Assembly (NCBI RefSeq): GCF_020034655.1
Contig: NZ_JAIQDJ010000001.1
Coordinates: 434,001-498,000, forward strand
DNA from: Thermomonas beijingensis
Lineage (GTDB): Bacteria; Pseudomonadota; Gammaproteobacteria; Xanthomonadales; Xanthomonadaceae
Direction of reading: 5' to 3'
Length of the DNA stretch: 64,000 bases
The notes under the pieces were generated by a model. That model worked only from the letters and a program-made list of their open reading frames with translations, was not told where the DNA came from and did not search any database. A program made the position numbers and the translations under genes. Positions 9,296-21,171 of this stretch are shown here, piece after piece. The first letter of the stretch is position 1. Each line of letters starts with the position of its first letter.

Positions 9296-11686
9296 TCACC
9301 ACTTGTAGCTGACCTTGCCGTAGTAATACGCACCATTGAAGCCATACGGCGAGTACAGGCTGTAAGGTATCAGGCCGAATGTGGAGTTGGCGTAGGTATT
9401 TTGTTCGGGGTATTGGTTCAACGCATTGTCAGCACCCGCTGTAATCGTCCAGTGCTGGTTGGGACGGAAGTTGACGGATAGATCAAGCGTCCATTTGGCC
9501 CCGAAGGTCTGGTCTTGTAGCGGGTTGCTGGCGTTCCGCGCGGTGAACTGGCCATAGCGAGTGGCTCCGGCATTGATCTCCCAATGTTGCAGGGCCCAGT
9601 TTGCGTTCACTGCGAACTTGTCGCGTGGTGCGCCTTCTTCGATGCGGCCACGTTCATCGCGCCCCATCCGTTCCAAATTGGCCCCCAATGCTGTCAACGC
9701 GGCAGGGTTGGGGGCAATGCGTGTGACTTTGGATTTGTTGTAGTTGTAGCTGCCGGTCAGGTTAAGGCTACTGGCCGCCAGCGGCACATTCCAAGTGCCC
9801 ACCACGTCGATGCCCTGCGTACGGGTATCAATCGCATTGTTGAAATAACGCGCACTGGTGACATTGGTGATGCCGAGACTGGCCAACAGTGCCTGTGCCG
9901 CCGCATTGTTGGCGATATTCAGATTGGATGAGAGCACGATGCGGTCATCGACGTTGATCTGGTAGGCATCGATCGTCAGATACACGCGCTCCAACGGTTG
10001 CAACACCAGACCCAAGCTGTAAGACCGTGAGGTCTCCGGCTTGAGCTGCTCTGCACCAAGCGCTTGTGCGGCTGCGCCGGAGGCCGGGAAGGTTCCGGTT
10101 TCAAAGGCCACACCATTATTGATGTTGGTGGTCACCGCCTGATAGTGCTGCTGTGCCAACGAAGGCGCACGAAAGCCGGTGGCGGCGGTGCCACGCAAGG
10201 CCACCTTGTCGGTAAAGGCGTAGCGCAGTGACAACTTGCCGGAGAATTGACTGCCGAAGTCGGAATAGTCTTCGTACCGCCCGGCGATACCGCCCGAGAA
10301 TTTGTCGGACACATCAGCTTCCAGGCCCGCGTACAGCGCATAGTTGTGCCGGTTGTAACTGCCGGCGTTGCGTGGTGTGAATCCGCCAAAGCCCTGTGCA
10401 CCGGAACCGAAATACGAATTGGCCTCACCCGCACGCTGCGCCCAGTCTTCGGTGCGATATTCCGCACCGAAGGAGAGGGTGGCTGGATACGCCAATCCAA
10501 TCCCGATGGGCTTGGAGAAGTCGGCGTTCAACACTTGCTGGGTGTATTGCAGCGAGCCGTCATAGAAGCTGAGTGGGCTGCTCACACCCAAGGCATAGTT
10601 GATGGTGTTCTGGGTGCGAAAGCCCAGCAGACTGTCGCCGAAGTTGTAGCTGAAGTCCCAGTTCAGGCCATTGTCGGCAGTGCCCTTGGCGCCCAGCACC
10701 ACGCTACGGTCGTGCGCATCTTGATTGATTTCAGGTACATAGCCGTTCGGGTAAACCTGCGCCAGCAGTGCGCCTTGCCCGCTGTGGTTTTTGGAGCGAT
10801 AGAACGCGAACGATGTGATGTCGCGGTTGCTGGCCATGGCGGTGACATACAGGCTGGCGTGATCGCCAATGGCCAGATTGGCATTCAATGCCAGTGCTGT
10901 CTGATCCACATCCGGGTCGCCCAGCTTGAATGCTGTTTCGCCCACGCCCGGGAAATTGCCGGTGTTGGGCGCTGTGCCTTGATAGGTACCGGAGCGATTG
11001 GTCATGTCTTGGTGGCCGGTTTGTGCCGCCAAATGGATGGTGCCGCCGCCGCCCAGGGTCAGGCCTGCATCACCAGACAGTTGCCACTGCTGGCCATCGC
11101 CCTTGGAATACTGGCCGCCTCCCAGTGCAATACTGCCTCCAGTGCCGGCGCCCTTGAGCACGATATTGATGACGCCGCCGATGGCATCAGACCCATATTG
11201 TGCAGATGCACCATCACGCAGGACTTCCACGCGTTCGATAGCGGCGACGGGGATCGCGTTCAGATCAACTGCAGACGAGCCACGACCGATCGTGCCATTC
11301 ACATTCACCAGCGCCGAAATATGGCGGCGCTTGCCATTGACGAGCACCAGCGCCTGATCCGGTGACAACCCGCGCAGTTGCGCCGGACGCACACCGCTGG
11401 TGCCGTCGGCCATGCCGGGGCGCGGGAAATTCAGTGAGGGCAGTGCGCGCGCCAAGGCGGTGGCCAGCTCGGTGGTGCCGGTGGCCTCCAGTGTTTCCGG
11501 GGTGATGATGTCGATGGGCGATTGCGATTCTGCCACTGTGCGGTCAGCCACATGGGTGCCGGTGACGATCAGCGTGTCGAGGGTACGGGCATCTTTACTG
11601 GCCGGCGCAGAGGCCTGCTGCGCCAATACCGGGCCGGCGATCAGTAATGAAGACAGCGCCAGAGCAAGGGGGGTCATGCGGGGCAT
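9296..11686 (-). CDS. TonB-dependent outer-membrane receptor, 796 aa
   Basis: Energy-coupled outer-membrane importer for a scarce nutrient; the substrate cannot be told from sequence. ATG 11686 has GGAG upstream and opens a signal peptide (LALALSSLLIAGPVLAQQ). The TonB-box-like DTLIVTGTHV follows, then the plug domain (SPIDIITPETL, LRGLSPDQALVLVNGKRR, VEVLRDGASAQYGSDAIGGVINI) and a long aromatic-rich beta-barrel that ends in Y-K-W, as outer-membrane barrels do. There is no N-terminal signalling extension and no regulator or ABC transporter beside it. It diverges from the ABC-F gene; a 150-base gap holds both promoters. No riboswitch was recognised upstream. Confidence 0.92.
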   Translation of the reverse strand: MPRMTPLALALSSLLIAGPVLAQQASAPASKDARTLDTLIVTGTHVADRTVAESQSPIDIITPETLEATGTTELATALARALPSLNFPRPGMADGTSGVRPAQLRGLSPDQALVLVNGKRRHISALVNVNGTIGRGSSAVDLNAIPVAAIERVEVLRDGASAQYGSDAIGGVINIVLKGAGTGGSIALGGGQYSKGDGQQWQLSGDAGLTLGGGGTIHLAAQTGHQDMTNRSGTYQGTAPNTGNFPGVGETAFKLGDPDVDQTALALNANLAIGDHASLYVTAMASNRDITSFAFYRSKNHSGQGALLAQVYPNGYVPEINQDAHDRSVVLGAKGTADNGLNWDFSYNFGDSLLGFRTQNTINYALGVSSPLSFYDGSLQYTQQVLNADFSKPIGIGLAYPATLSFGAEYRTEDWAQRAGEANSYFGSGAQGFGGFTPRNAGSYNRHNYALYAGLEADVSDKFSGGIAGRYEDYSDFGSQFSGKLSLRYAFTDKVALRGTAATGFRAPSLAQQHYQAVTTNINNGVAFETGTFPASGAAAQALGAEQLKPETSRSYSLGLVLQPLERVYLTIDAYQINVDDRIVLSSNLNIANNAAAQALLASLGITNVTSARYFNNAIDTRTQGIDVVGTWNVPLAASSLNLTGSYNYNKSKVTRIAPNPAALTALGANLERMGRDERGRIEEGAPRDKFAVNANWALQHWEINAGATRYGQFTARNASNPLQDQTFGAKWTLDLSVNFRPNQHWTITAGADNALNQYPEQNTYANSTFGLIPYSLYSPYGFNGAYYYGKVSYKW

Positions 11687-11836
11687 GTTCAACTCCAATG
11701 GAGGGTAAGTCTTGGATCTGTTTAACACTGAATTAACACGATCGCAAACGCTTCAATGGCATAGGGCTATGCCATCGGTTGCAATGCGTGTGTCGGGAAG
11801 GCCGGGTGCTGGCTTAGGCGTTACAATGGCGAGCTC

Positions 11837-13693
11837 ATGATTTCTTTCCGAAATTTCGCCCTGCGTCGCGGCGAACGCCTGCTGCTGTCCAATGTTGACC
11901 TGACCCTGCACGCCGGCTGGCGGGTGGGTGTGATCGGGCGCAATGGCGCTGGCAAGTCGTCGCTGTTTGGTGCCCTGATGGGCGAACACGAGCCCGACAA
12001 GGGCGATCTGGACCTGCCCGGTAAGGCGCGGATTGCGTCGGTGGCGCAGGAAACTCCGCATCTGCCGGACCCGGCGATCGATTTCGTGCTGTCGGGCGAT
12101 AGCGCCGTGCACGCGGCCATCCAGATGGAGGCCAATGCGTTTGCCAATGAGGATTGGGAAGCGGTGGCCGTGGCGCATCAGTTGCTGGAAGAAGTGAACG
12201 GCTACGATGGCACGGCGCGTGCCGGCCGGCTGCTGCATGGGCTGGGGTTTCCGGCCGAGGTGCATGAAAAGGCGGTCTCGGATTTCTCCGGTGGCTGGCG
12301 CGTGCGCCTGAACGTGGCGCGTGCGCTGATGACGCCATCCGATTTGCTGTTGCTCGATGAACCGACCAACCATTTGGATCTGGATGCGGTGGTCTGGCTG
12401 GAAGAATGGCTCAAGCGCTATGACGGCACCTTACTGGTGATTTCGCACGACCGCGAATTTCTCGACAACGTCACCACCCACATCTTGCATCTGCACGACG
12501 GCACCGCGAAGCTGTATTCGGGCAATTACACCGATTTCGAGCGCCAGCGCGCCGAACATTTGCGGCTGCAGCAGATCACCCATCTGAAGGAGCAGGCCGA
12601 GCGCGCCCACCTGCAATCCTTCATCGACCGTTTCAAGGCCAAGGCCAGCAAGGCCAAGCAGGCGCAGTCGCGGATGAAGCGGCTGGCCAAACTGGCCGGC
12701 ACCGAAGCGGTACGCGCCGAGCGCGCGCTGCATATCGATTTCCCCGAACCGCTGCGGCTGCCCAACTCGCTGCTATCGCTACACGATTGCGATTGTGGCT
12801 ATGGCGTCGACGCCAAAATCCTGCATAACGCCAGCTTCGGCCTGGAAGCCGGCGACCGCATCGGCCTGCTGGGCCCCAATGGCGCGGGCAAATCGACCTT
12901 GGTGAAAACCCTGGTGGGCGAGCTGGCGCCGATGACCGGCGAGCGTAAGGCGCATCCGGATTTGCGCATCGGCTACTTCGCCCAGCACACGGTGGAGTCA
13001 CTGGTGGCCGGCACCTCGCCGCTGGATCACTTGCGCAAGCTCGATCCGGATTCGGCCAATCAGGTACTGCGTGATTTCCTCGGCAAATGGAATTTCCCCG
13101 GCGACCGTGCGTTTGAAGTCATCGACACCTTCAGCGGTGGCGAAAAAGCGCGATTGGCGCTGGCACTGATCGCCTATCGCCGGCCCAACGTATTGCTGCT
13201 TGATGAGCCCACCAACCACCTTGACCTGGACATGCGCGAAGCGCTGGCCGAAGCGCTGAGTGATTTCGATGGCGCCATCGTGATGGTCAGCCATGACCGC
13301 CATTTGATCGGTCTGGTCTGCGACAGCTATTGGCGCGTGGCTGGCGGCAAGGTCGAGCCGTTCGATGGTGATCTGGACGAATACGCCGCGTGGCTGCGTA
13401 CTCGCCCGGGCAGTGACAACCCCAAAACACCGGTACCCAAGCAAGAGCCCAAGCGGGTCGTACCCGCACCGGCACCTGCCGCGCCGAAAGCCAGAATCAA
13501 CCCGCACAAGCTGCAAAAAGCCGAAGAGCGCGTGGCGCGCCTGGAAGGCAAACTGGCCGAGTGCGATGCCCAGCTGGCCGACCCGGCGGTGTATGTCGAT
13601 GCTGGCAAAGTGGCTGATTTGGGGCGCACGCAGTTGCAACTGCGCAGCGAGCTGGAGCAGGCCGAGGCCGAGTTGCTGGGGTTGTACGAATAA
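11837..13693 (+). CDS. yheS: ABC-F ribosome-associated ATPase, YheS type
   Basis: Soluble ABC-F protein of 618 residues with two ATP-binding cassettes and no membrane domain; the family binds the ribosomal E site and rescues or regulates translation. Cassette 1: IGRNGAGKSS, VSDFSGGWRVRLN, LLLLDEPTNHLDLDAV. Cassette 2: LGPNGAGKST, DTFSGGEKARLAL, LLLDEPTNHLDLD. The interdomain linker and the charged C-terminal coiled coil (about residues 555-618) are present. The second residues ISFRN and QETPHLPDPAIDFVL match E. coli YheS better than Uup. Monocistronic or leading into the small zinc-ribbon gene 65 bases on. Confidence 0.93.
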   Translation: MISFRNFALRRGERLLLSNVDLTLHAGWRVGVIGRNGAGKSSLFGALMGEHEPDKGDLDLPGKARIASVAQETPHLPDPAIDFVLSGDSAVHAAIQMEANAFANEDWEAVAVAHQLLEEVNGYDGTARAGRLLHGLGFPAEVHEKAVSDFSGGWRVRLNVARALMTPSDLLLLDEPTNHLDLDAVVWLEEWLKRYDGTLLVISHDREFLDNVTTHILHLHDGTAKLYSGNYTDFERQRAEHLRLQQITHLKEQAERAHLQSFIDRFKAKASKAKQAQSRMKRLAKLAGTEAVRAERALHIDFPEPLRLPNSLLSLHDCDCGYGVDAKILHNASFGLEAGDRIGLLGPNGAGKSTLVKTLVGELAPMTGERKAHPDLRIGYFAQHTVESLVAGTSPLDHLRKLDPDSANQVLRDFLGKWNFPGDRAFEVIDTFSGGEKARLALALIAYRRPNVLLLDEPTNHLDLDMREALAEALSDFDGAIVMVSHDRHLIGLVCDSYWRVAGGKVEPFDGDLDEYAAWLRTRPGSDNPKTPVPKQEPKRVVPAPAPAAPKARINPHKLQKAEERVARLEGKLAECDAQLADPAVYVDAGKVADLGRTQLQLRSELEQAEAELLGLYE

Positions 13694-13758
13694 GCTTCGC
13701 CTTGAAATCGCGGCTGCGTGCCGCATGTGTTCTTACTCACCCTGTTCTTGGTAGCGCC

Positions 13759-14082
13759 ATGCCCATCTACGCCTTCGCCTGCGAATTCTGCGGGCATCAC
13801 TTCGATAAATTGCAGAAACTCTCCGACGTCGACCCCAGTGTCTGCCCGCAGTGCGGCAAAGACGGCGGCATCCACCGGCAATTGACCGCGCCACAATTCC
13901 GGCTGGCCGGTGGTGGCTGGTACGAAACCGATTTCAAGAAAGACGGCGAAAAGAAAAGCAATCTGGCCGGCGATGCGGCCAAGCCTGCCGAAGCCAAAGC
14001 CGAGCCAGCAGCCAATGCCAGTGCCAAGTCAGAGAGCCCCAAGCCGGAAGCCGCCAAATCCGCCACCAAGTCGGCCGACTGA
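13759..14082 (+). CDS. FmdB-family zinc-ribbon protein
   Basis: Small protein of 107 residues. The N-terminal half is a zinc ribbon: [21 protein letters not shown] with CxxC, then VCPQCG with a second CxxC. The C-terminal half is a low-complexity Ala/Lys/Pro/Glu tail. FmdB-type proteins are of poorly known function, often found beside aspS, as here where aspS starts 58 bases downstream; the two are likely co-transcribed. A longer in-frame start at 13702 is rejected because the family begins at the MPIYAF motif. Confidence 0.88.
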   Translation: MPIYAFACEFCGHHFDKLQKLSDVDPSVCPQCGKDGGIHRQLTAPQFRLAGGGWYETDFKKDGEKKSNLAGDAAKPAEAKAEPAANASAKSESPKPEAAKSATKSAD

Positions 14083-14140
14083 ACCCGTTAAAATGATTGG
14101 CTTGCCGGTGCCCGCCGGCCCGAACCTCCCCGGAGTCTCC

Positions 14141-15907
<1,767 letters not shown>

Positions 15908-15933
15908 TGGGTGATATGGCGTCACTGCGTAAA

Positions 15934-15986
15934 GTGCGCCATGGATGGCGCACGGCGGCGCGTCGAACAGGATGTTCGCCCGCGCC
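15934..15986. repeat. Two adjacent hairpins between aspS and the GNAT gene
   Basis: Hairpin 1: GTGCGCCAT (15934-15942) with ATGGCGCAC (15945-15953), nine perfect pairs around GG. Hairpin 2: GGCGCG then CGAACA (15957-15969), loop GGA, then TGTTCG and CGCGCC (15973-15986). No T-run follows, so this looks like a REP-like intergenic repeat or processing structure rather than a terminator. Confidence 0.6.
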
Positions 15987-16028
15987 GGGGAGCAGTGATG
16001 CCATGTCGCCCGCGCCAGGAGTGCCATC

Positions 16029-16550
16029 GTGCAGGCTTTGATTCGCCGAGCCACCCCCGCCGACGCCGCCACCTTGGCCGCGCTGGGCACGTTTACCTTC
16101 ATCGAAACCTTCGGCCATCTGTACACGCCGGAAGATTTGCAGGCGTTTCTCGACGCAAGCCACAGCGAGGCCGCCTACGCCGCGCTATTGTCCGCCGATT
16201 CCCCGTATGCGCTGTGGCTGGCCGAACGCGACGGTCAGGCCATTGGCTACGCGCAGGCCGGCCCCTGCGGGTTGCCGCACGCCGACGTGCGCGCTGAGGA
16301 TGGCGAAATCAAGCGCCTGTACCTGCGCGGCGATGCGCAAAACAGTGGTGCCGGGCGCGCACTGATGGACGCGATGCTGGCGTGGCTGCTGGCCGATGGC
16401 CCACGGATCTTATGGTTATCGGTGTGGTCGGAAAACTACGGCGCGCAGCGTTTCTACGCCCGCTATGGATTCGAATTTGCCGGCGAATACCACTTTATCG
16501 TGGGTGAGCAGCGCGACCGCGAGTTCATGTATCGGCGCTTGGCCCGCTGA
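16029..16550 (+). CDS. GNAT-family N-acetyltransferase
   Basis: Acetyl-CoA-dependent acetyltransferase of 173 residues; substrate unknown. GNAT elements: N-terminal IRRATPADAATLAAL, central VRAEDGEIKRLYLRGDAQNSGAGRALMDAML (acetyl-CoA pyrophosphate loop QNSGAG), and the C-terminal ARYGFEFAGEY strand. The start is GTG 16029 with AGGAG seven bases before it; no closer ATG fits the fold. It follows aspS by 121 bases and the hydrolase gene begins two bases after its stop, so these are co-transcribed. Confidence 0.87.
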   Translation: MQALIRRATPADAATLAALGTFTFIETFGHLYTPEDLQAFLDASHSEAAYAALLSADSPYALWLAERDGQAIGYAQAGPCGLPHADVRAEDGEIKRLYLRGDAQNSGAGRALMDAMLAWLLADGPRILWLSVWSENYGAQRFYARYGFEFAGEYHFIVGEQRDREFMYRRLAR

Positions 16551-16552
16551 TC

Positions 16553-17200
16553 ATGCAGCCCCGTGTGCTGTTGGTGCATGGCCTGCTCAACGCTTCGTGG
16601 TGGTTGCTGCCGCTGGCCTTGCGCTTGCGCAAGCAGGGGTTTGCCACCGAACTTTTTGACTATTCAAGCGTATGGGAAGGGCCGGAGTTTGCGTTGCCAC
16701 GCTTGCGGAAGCGGCTCTTGGCGCAGCCACCCGATGCCTTGGTAGGGCATAGCCTGGGCGGGCTGATTGCACTCACTGCATTGCAGCAAGCAGAACATCC
16801 CCGCGTGCAGCGTGTGGTGTGCCTTGGATCGCCTCTGCGTGGCAGCGAAACGGCGCGATGCGTGGCGGCGTTGCCGTGGGCGCGCCCGCTGCTGGGCCGA
16901 AGTGCCGGTCTGTTGCAAACGGGTGTGGCGGAGTGGCGCGGTACTGCCGAGGTAGGTGTGGTGGCAGGCATCGCACCGCGTGGGATGGGTTGCCTGTTTG
17001 CGCACTTCAAGGAGCGTTCGGATGGCACCGTGGCTTTGGAGGAAACCCGGCTCCCGTGGTTGGCTGACCATGTCGCGCTGCCTTGCAGCCATTCCGGGCT
17101 GGTGTTATCGCACAGCGCGGCAAGGCAAACCGGCCATTTTTTACATCACGGCCAGTTTGCGCCCACTTCCGAGCACACCAGTCGAGCAGCAGACGTATAA
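16553..17200 (+). CDS. Alpha/beta-hydrolase (lipase/PGAP1-like), 215 aa
   Basis: Predicted serine hydrolase. It opens with [15 protein letters not shown], the HG oxyanion strand of lipase-like hydrolases, and has the nucleophile elbow [11 protein letters not shown]; a late CSHSGLVLS may supply the catalytic His. No signal peptide or transmembrane segment. Substrate unknown. The gene is tightly packed between the GNAT gene (2 bases) and yebC (34 bases). Confidence 0.82.
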   Translation: MQPRVLLVHGLLNASWWLLPLALRLRKQGFATELFDYSSVWEGPEFALPRLRKRLLAQPPDALVGHSLGGLIALTALQQAEHPRVQRVVCLGSPLRGSETARCVAALPWARPLLGRSAGLLQTGVAEWRGTAEVGVVAGIAPRGMGCLFAHFKERSDGTVALEETRLPWLADHVALPCSHSGLVLSHSAARQTGHFLHHGQFAPTSEHTSRAADV

Positions 17201-17234
17201 TTCGCGGCTTCGCCTTTCGGCCGGAAGTACATCT

Positions 17235-17960
17235 ATGGGACGTGGCCCCTCCATCGAAGCCCGCAAGAACGCAGTGGATGCGAAGCGCGGCAAGATTTTC
17301 ACCAAGATCATCCGTGAAATTTCAGTCGCTGCGCGCAGCGGCGGGGGCGACCCGCATGGCAACCCGCGCTTGCGTGCGGCGATCGACAAGGGCCTTGACG
17401 TCAACATGACCAAGGACGTGATCGAGCGCGCCATCAAGAAAGCCACCGGCGAGCTGGAAGGCGTGTCCTACGAGGAAATCCGCTACGAAGGCTATGGCGC
17501 GGGCGGGGTGGCGGTGATTGTGGACTGCCTGACCGACAATCGTGTGCGCACGGTGGCCGATGTACGACATGCATTTGGCAAGTTTGGCGGCAATATGGGC
17601 AACGAAGGCTCGGTAGCCTTCATGTTCAAGAAGCTGGGCGTGCTCAGCTATGACGCCGGTGCCAATGAGGACGCTATCACCGAGGCGGCGATTGAAGCCG
17701 GTGCCGACGATATCGTGGTGTACCCGGAAGATGGCGCCATCGACGTATTGACCTCGCCCGATGCATTTGCATCGGTCAAGGCGGCGATGGAGGCCGCCGG
17801 GCTTGCGCCGGGCTACGCTGAAATCACCATGCGTGCCGACAACGACAGTCCGGTGGAAGGCGAAGTGGCCGAGCAAGTGCAGAAGCTGCTGCGGTGGCTG
17901 GAAGATATGGATGACGTGCAAAACGTCTATGCCAACGCCGATTTCGGCGGCGCTGCGTAA
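17235..17960 (+). CDS. yebC: YebC/TACO1-family translation/transcription factor
   Basis: Protein of 241 residues with the complete YebC fold: [79 protein letters not shown]. The family has been described as DNA-binding regulators and, more recently, as translation factors that relieve ribosome stalling. The start ATG 17235 is fixed by the conserved N terminus; the longer in-frame opening from 16956 runs through the hydrolase gene. It precedes ruvC, a widespread bacterial gene order. Confidence 0.95.
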   Translation: MGRGPSIEARKNAVDAKRGKIFTKIIREISVAARSGGGDPHGNPRLRAAIDKGLDVNMTKDVIERAIKKATGELEGVSYEEIRYEGYGAGGVAVIVDCLTDNRVRTVADVRHAFGKFGGNMGNEGSVAFMFKKLGVLSYDAGANEDAITEAAIEAGADDIVVYPEDGAIDVLTSPDAFASVKAAMEAAGLAPGYAEITMRADNDSPVEGEVAEQVQKLLRWLEDMDDVQNVYANADFGGAA

Positions 17961-17984
17961 CACGGCAATCGGTCAACCTGCGTC

Positions 17985-18521
17985 GTGACTCGCATCCTTG
18001 GAATCGACCCCGGTTCGCAGCGCACTGGCGTGGGCATCATTGATGTTGATGCCACTGGCAAGGTGAGCCATGTGCATCATCAGCCGCTGGTATTGCTGGA
18101 TGCGGAAACGTTTCCGCTGCGCCTGCGATTATTACTGGATGGCTTGTGGGCCTTGATCGAGGAATACACGCCCGATGAAGTGGCCGTGGAGCAGGTGTTC
18201 CTGTCCAACAATGCCATGAGTGCACTCAAACTGGGGCAGGCGCGCGGTGCGGCGGTGGCCGCTTGCGTGGCGCGTGATTTGCCAGTGAGCGAATACGCCG
18301 CAAAAGAGATCAAACTGGGGCTGGTGGGCAGTGGCGCGGCCGACAAGCAACAGGTGCAACATATGGTGGCGGTGATGCTGGGCTTGTCCGGCAAGTTGCA
18401 GGCCGATGCGGCCGACGCGCTGGCAGTGGCGATTACGCATGCGCATGTGCGCGCCAGTGCACAGCGCTTGGGCGTGGTCGCACGCACGGCATGGGCACGC
18501 AAGGGTAGGGGTCGGCGATGA
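17985..18521 (+). CDS. ruvC: Holliday junction resolvase RuvC
   Basis: Endonuclease that cuts Holliday junctions made mobile by RuvAB. 178 residues starting at GTG 17985 ([17 protein letters not shown]). The four catalytic acidic residues are visible at about D8, E69 (VAVEQVFLS), D141 and D144 ([14 protein letters not shown]). The C-terminal tail is basic. Its TGA overlaps the ruvA ATG (ATGA), giving translational coupling within a ruvC-ruvA-(kup)-ruvB array. Confidence 0.96.
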   Translation: MTRILGIDPGSQRTGVGIIDVDATGKVSHVHHQPLVLLDAETFPLRLRLLLDGLWALIEEYTPDEVAVEQVFLSNNAMSALKLGQARGAAVAACVARDLPVSEYAAKEIKLGLVGSGAADKQQVQHMVAVMLGLSGKLQADAADALAVAITHAHVRASAQRLGVVARTAWARKGRGRR

Positions 18522-19105
18522 TTGGACGATTGAAAGGCATCCTGATCCACAAGGCGCCGCCGTGGCTGGTGGTGGACGTGCACGGCGTTGGCTATGAGTT
18601 GGAGGCGCCGATGAGCACGTTCTACGACTTGCCGGAGTTGGGGCGCGAGGTGTTTTTGTTCACCCACTACGCGCAAAAGGAAGACAGCGTGTCGCTGTAC
18701 GGCTTCCTGCGCGAGGCCGAGCGCCGCCTGTTCCGCGACGTGCAGAAGGTCACCGGCATCGGCGCGAAGATCGCGCTGGCGGTGCTGTCGGGGACGTCGG
18801 TGGACGAGTTCGCACGGCTGGTGCAGACCGGCGACGTGACCGCGCTGACCCGCATCCCCGGCATCGGGAAGAAGACCGCCGAGCGCATGGTGGTGGAGCT
18901 GCGCGACCGCGCGGCCGACCTGGTCGGCGGGCCGGTCGCCGCCAGTGCCGGGTTGCCCGGCGATCCGCTGGGCGAAGCCATCACTGCGCTGCAGGCGCTG
19001 GGCTACAAGCCGGCGGAAGCCGAGCGCATGGCCAAGAAGGCCGCCGCCGACGGCGACAGTGCCGAAGCCATCATCCGAAAAGCGTTACAGTCCGCCCTGC
19101 GTTGA
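18518..19105 (+). CDS. ruvA: Holliday junction branch-migration protein RuvA
   Basis: Tetrameric junction-binding subunit that loads the RuvB motor. 195 residues: N-terminal OB-fold ([29 protein letters not shown]), two helix-hairpin-helix motifs ([13 protein letters not shown] and [16 protein letters not shown]), and the C-terminal RuvB-binding three-helix domain ([19 protein letters not shown]). Base composition changes inside the gene: the first about 150 bases use mixed codons such as TTG and TTT, and from about 18,670 onward almost every third base is G or C, a pattern that continues through kup. Confidence 0.96.
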   Translation: MIGRLKGILIHKAPPWLVVDVHGVGYELEAPMSTFYDLPELGREVFLFTHYAQKEDSVSLYGFLREAERRLFRDVQKVTGIGAKIALAVLSGTSVDEFARLVQTGDVTALTRIPGIGKKTAERMVVELRDRAADLVGGPVAASAGLPGDPLGEAITALQALGYKPAEAERMAKKAAADGDSAEAIIRKALQSALR

Positions 19106-19146
19106 ACGGGCACGCGGCCATGCGCCGCTCCCGAACAGGAAATTCC

Positions 19147-21075
19147 ATGGTCACGCCTTCTTCTTCCACCCCTCCCCATGCCGCCGCCTCCGGGCAGCAC
19201 GGCCACGGCAAGGCCAGCCTCGCCGGGCTGGTGGTCGGCGCTATCGGCGTGGTGTTCGGCGACATCGGCACCAGCCCGCTGTACACCTTGAAAGAAGCGT
19301 TCTCGCCGCATTTCGGCCTGACCGCCAACCACGACACGGTGCTGGGCATCCTGTCGATGGTGTTCTGGGCGCTGATGGTGACGGTGACCGCCAAGTACGT
19401 GACCATCATCATGCGCGCCGACAACGACGGCGAGGGCGGCATCATGGCCCTGATGGCGCTGGCCCAGCGCACGCTGAAAAAAGGCTCGCGCGCGGCTTAC
19501 TACGTCGGCATCCTCGGCATCTTCGGCGCCTCGCTGTTCTTCGGTGACGGCGTGATCACGCCGGCCATCTCGGTACTGTCGGCCATCGAGGGCCTGGAGG
19601 TGGTGGCGCCCAGCCTGCACCAGTGGATCGTCCCGCTGACCGTGCTGGTGCTGCTGTGCCTGTTCGCCACCCAGCGCCACGGCACGGAGAAAGTGGGCAA
19701 GGTGTTCGGGCCGATCACCATCGTCTGGTTCGCCTCGCTCGCGGCGATCGGCGTGCTGAACCTGTTCCATGCGCCCGAGGTGCTGAAGGCGTTCAACCCG
19801 TGGTGGGCGGCGCGGTTCTTCCTCGAGCACCACTTCCACGGCATCTTCATCCTCGGCGCGGTGGTGCTGGCGGTGACCGGCGGCGAGGCGCTGTATGCCG
19901 ACATGGGCCATTTCGGCGCGCGGCCGATCCGCCTGGCCTGGTATTTCTTCGTGCTGCCGGCGCTGATGCTCAACTACCTGGGCCAGGGCGCCCTGGTGCT
20001 GCAGGATCCGCTGGCCATTCGCAACCCGTTCTACATCGGCGTGCCCGACTGGGCGCGCTGGCCGATGATCCTGCTGGCCACCGCGGCCACCGTCATCGCC
20101 TCGCAGGCGGTCATCACCGGCGCGTTCTCGGTGGCGCGCCAGGCCATGCAGCTGGGCTACATCCCGCGCATGCGCATCAAGCACACGTCCAGCGACACCA
20201 TCGGCCAGATCTACGTGCCGGGCATCAACTGGACGCTGGCGGTGCTGGTGGTGTCGCTGGTGCTGGCCTTCCGCACCTCCACCGCGCTGGCCACCGCCTA
20301 CGGCATCTCGGTGTCCCTGACGATGCTGATCGACACCCTGCTGCTGGCGATGGTGGCCTACGCCCTGTGGCCGCGCTGGCGGCGCTGGGTGCTGCCGCTG
20401 TGCCTGGTGTTCGCCGTGGTCGAGGCGGCATTCGTCATCGCCAACGGCGCCAAGATCCCCGACGGCGGCTGGTTCCCGCTGGTGCTCGGGATGCTGTTGT
20501 TCACGATGCTGCGGACCTGGCGGCGCGGGCGCGAGCTCCTCAACGCCGAGGTACGCAAGGAAGGCATCCAGCTGGACACGTTCCTGCCCGGCCTGATGCT
20601 GGCGCCGCCGGTGCGCGTGCCGGGCACCGCGGTGTTCCTCACCGCCAGCCCGGACGTCGTGCCGCACGCGCTGCTGCACAACCTGAAGCACAACAAGGTG
20701 CTGCATGAACGCAACGTCTTCCTGACCGTGGAGACGCTGGACGTGCCGTACGCCCCGAAGGAGCGCCGGATGCGCATCGAGCCCATCGCCGGGCCCGACT
20801 TCCATCGCGTGATCGTCCGCTACGGCTTCATGGAGACCCCGGACGTGCCAGTGGCCCTGATGCGCAGCTGCGACCAGTGCGACCTCACCTTCAATCCGAT
20901 GGATACCACCTACTTCGTCAGCCGCGAGAGCATCGTCGCCGGCCATCGCCGGGGCATGCCGACCTGGCGCGACAAGCTGTTCGCGTTCATGCACCGCAAT
21001 GCGGCGCCCGCCACCGCCTTCTTCCGGATCCCGGGCAACCGCCTGGTGGAGCTGGGCGCGCAGGTCGAGATCTGA
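19147..21075 (+). CDS. kup: Kup-type low-affinity potassium transporter
   Basis: KUP/HAK/KT K+:H+ symporter of the inner membrane, 642 residues from ATG 19147 (AGGA upstream). Family signatures: [67 protein letters not shown], and the soluble C-terminal domain ([21 protein letters not shown]). About 12 membrane segments. It sits between ruvA and ruvB although functionally unrelated to them. The gene is markedly more GC-rich at third positions than its surroundings, with hardly any TTG leucine codons, and lies wholly within a compositional patch that also covers the adjacent ends of ruvA and ruvB. Confidence 0.96.
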   Translation: MVTPSSSTPPHAAASGQHGHGKASLAGLVVGAIGVVFGDIGTSPLYTLKEAFSPHFGLTANHDTVLGILSMVFWALMVTVTAKYVTIIMRADNDGEGGIMALMALAQRTLKKGSRAAYYVGILGIFGASLFFGDGVITPAISVLSAIEGLEVVAPSLHQWIVPLTVLVLLCLFATQRHGTEKVGKVFGPITIVWFASLAAIGVLNLFHAPEVLKAFNPWWAARFFLEHHFHGIFILGAVVLAVTGGEALYADMGHFGARPIRLAWYFFVLPALMLNYLGQGALVLQDPLAIRNPFYIGVPDWARWPMILLATAATVIASQAVITGAFSVARQAMQLGYIPRMRIKHTSSDTIGQIYVPGINWTLAVLVVSLVLAFRTSTALATAYGISVSLTMLIDTLLLAMVAYALWPRWRRWVLPLCLVFAVVEAAFVIANGAKIPDGGWFPLVLGMLLFTMLRTWRRGRELLNAEVRKEGIQLDTFLPGLMLAPPVRVPGTAVFLTASPDVVPHALLHNLKHNKVLHERNVFLTVETLDVPYAPKERRMRIEPIAGPDFHRVIVRYGFMETPDVPVALMRSCDQCDLTFNPMDTTYFVSRESIVAGHRRGMPTWRDKLFAFMHRNAAPATAFFRIPGNRLVELGAQVEI

Positions 21076-21171
21076 CGGCCGGGCGCGCATGTAAGGGGCC
21101 TTGGCGCGCGGTGCGCCGGTGCCGCCACCGCAGGATCGGTAAAAGCGGCCGCATCGCGCGATAATCGGGGC

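Noticed and set aside
10247-11365. 372-codon plus-strand frame within the TonB-receptor gene
   Set aside because: Antisense to plug and barrel coding sequence, with no domain signature.
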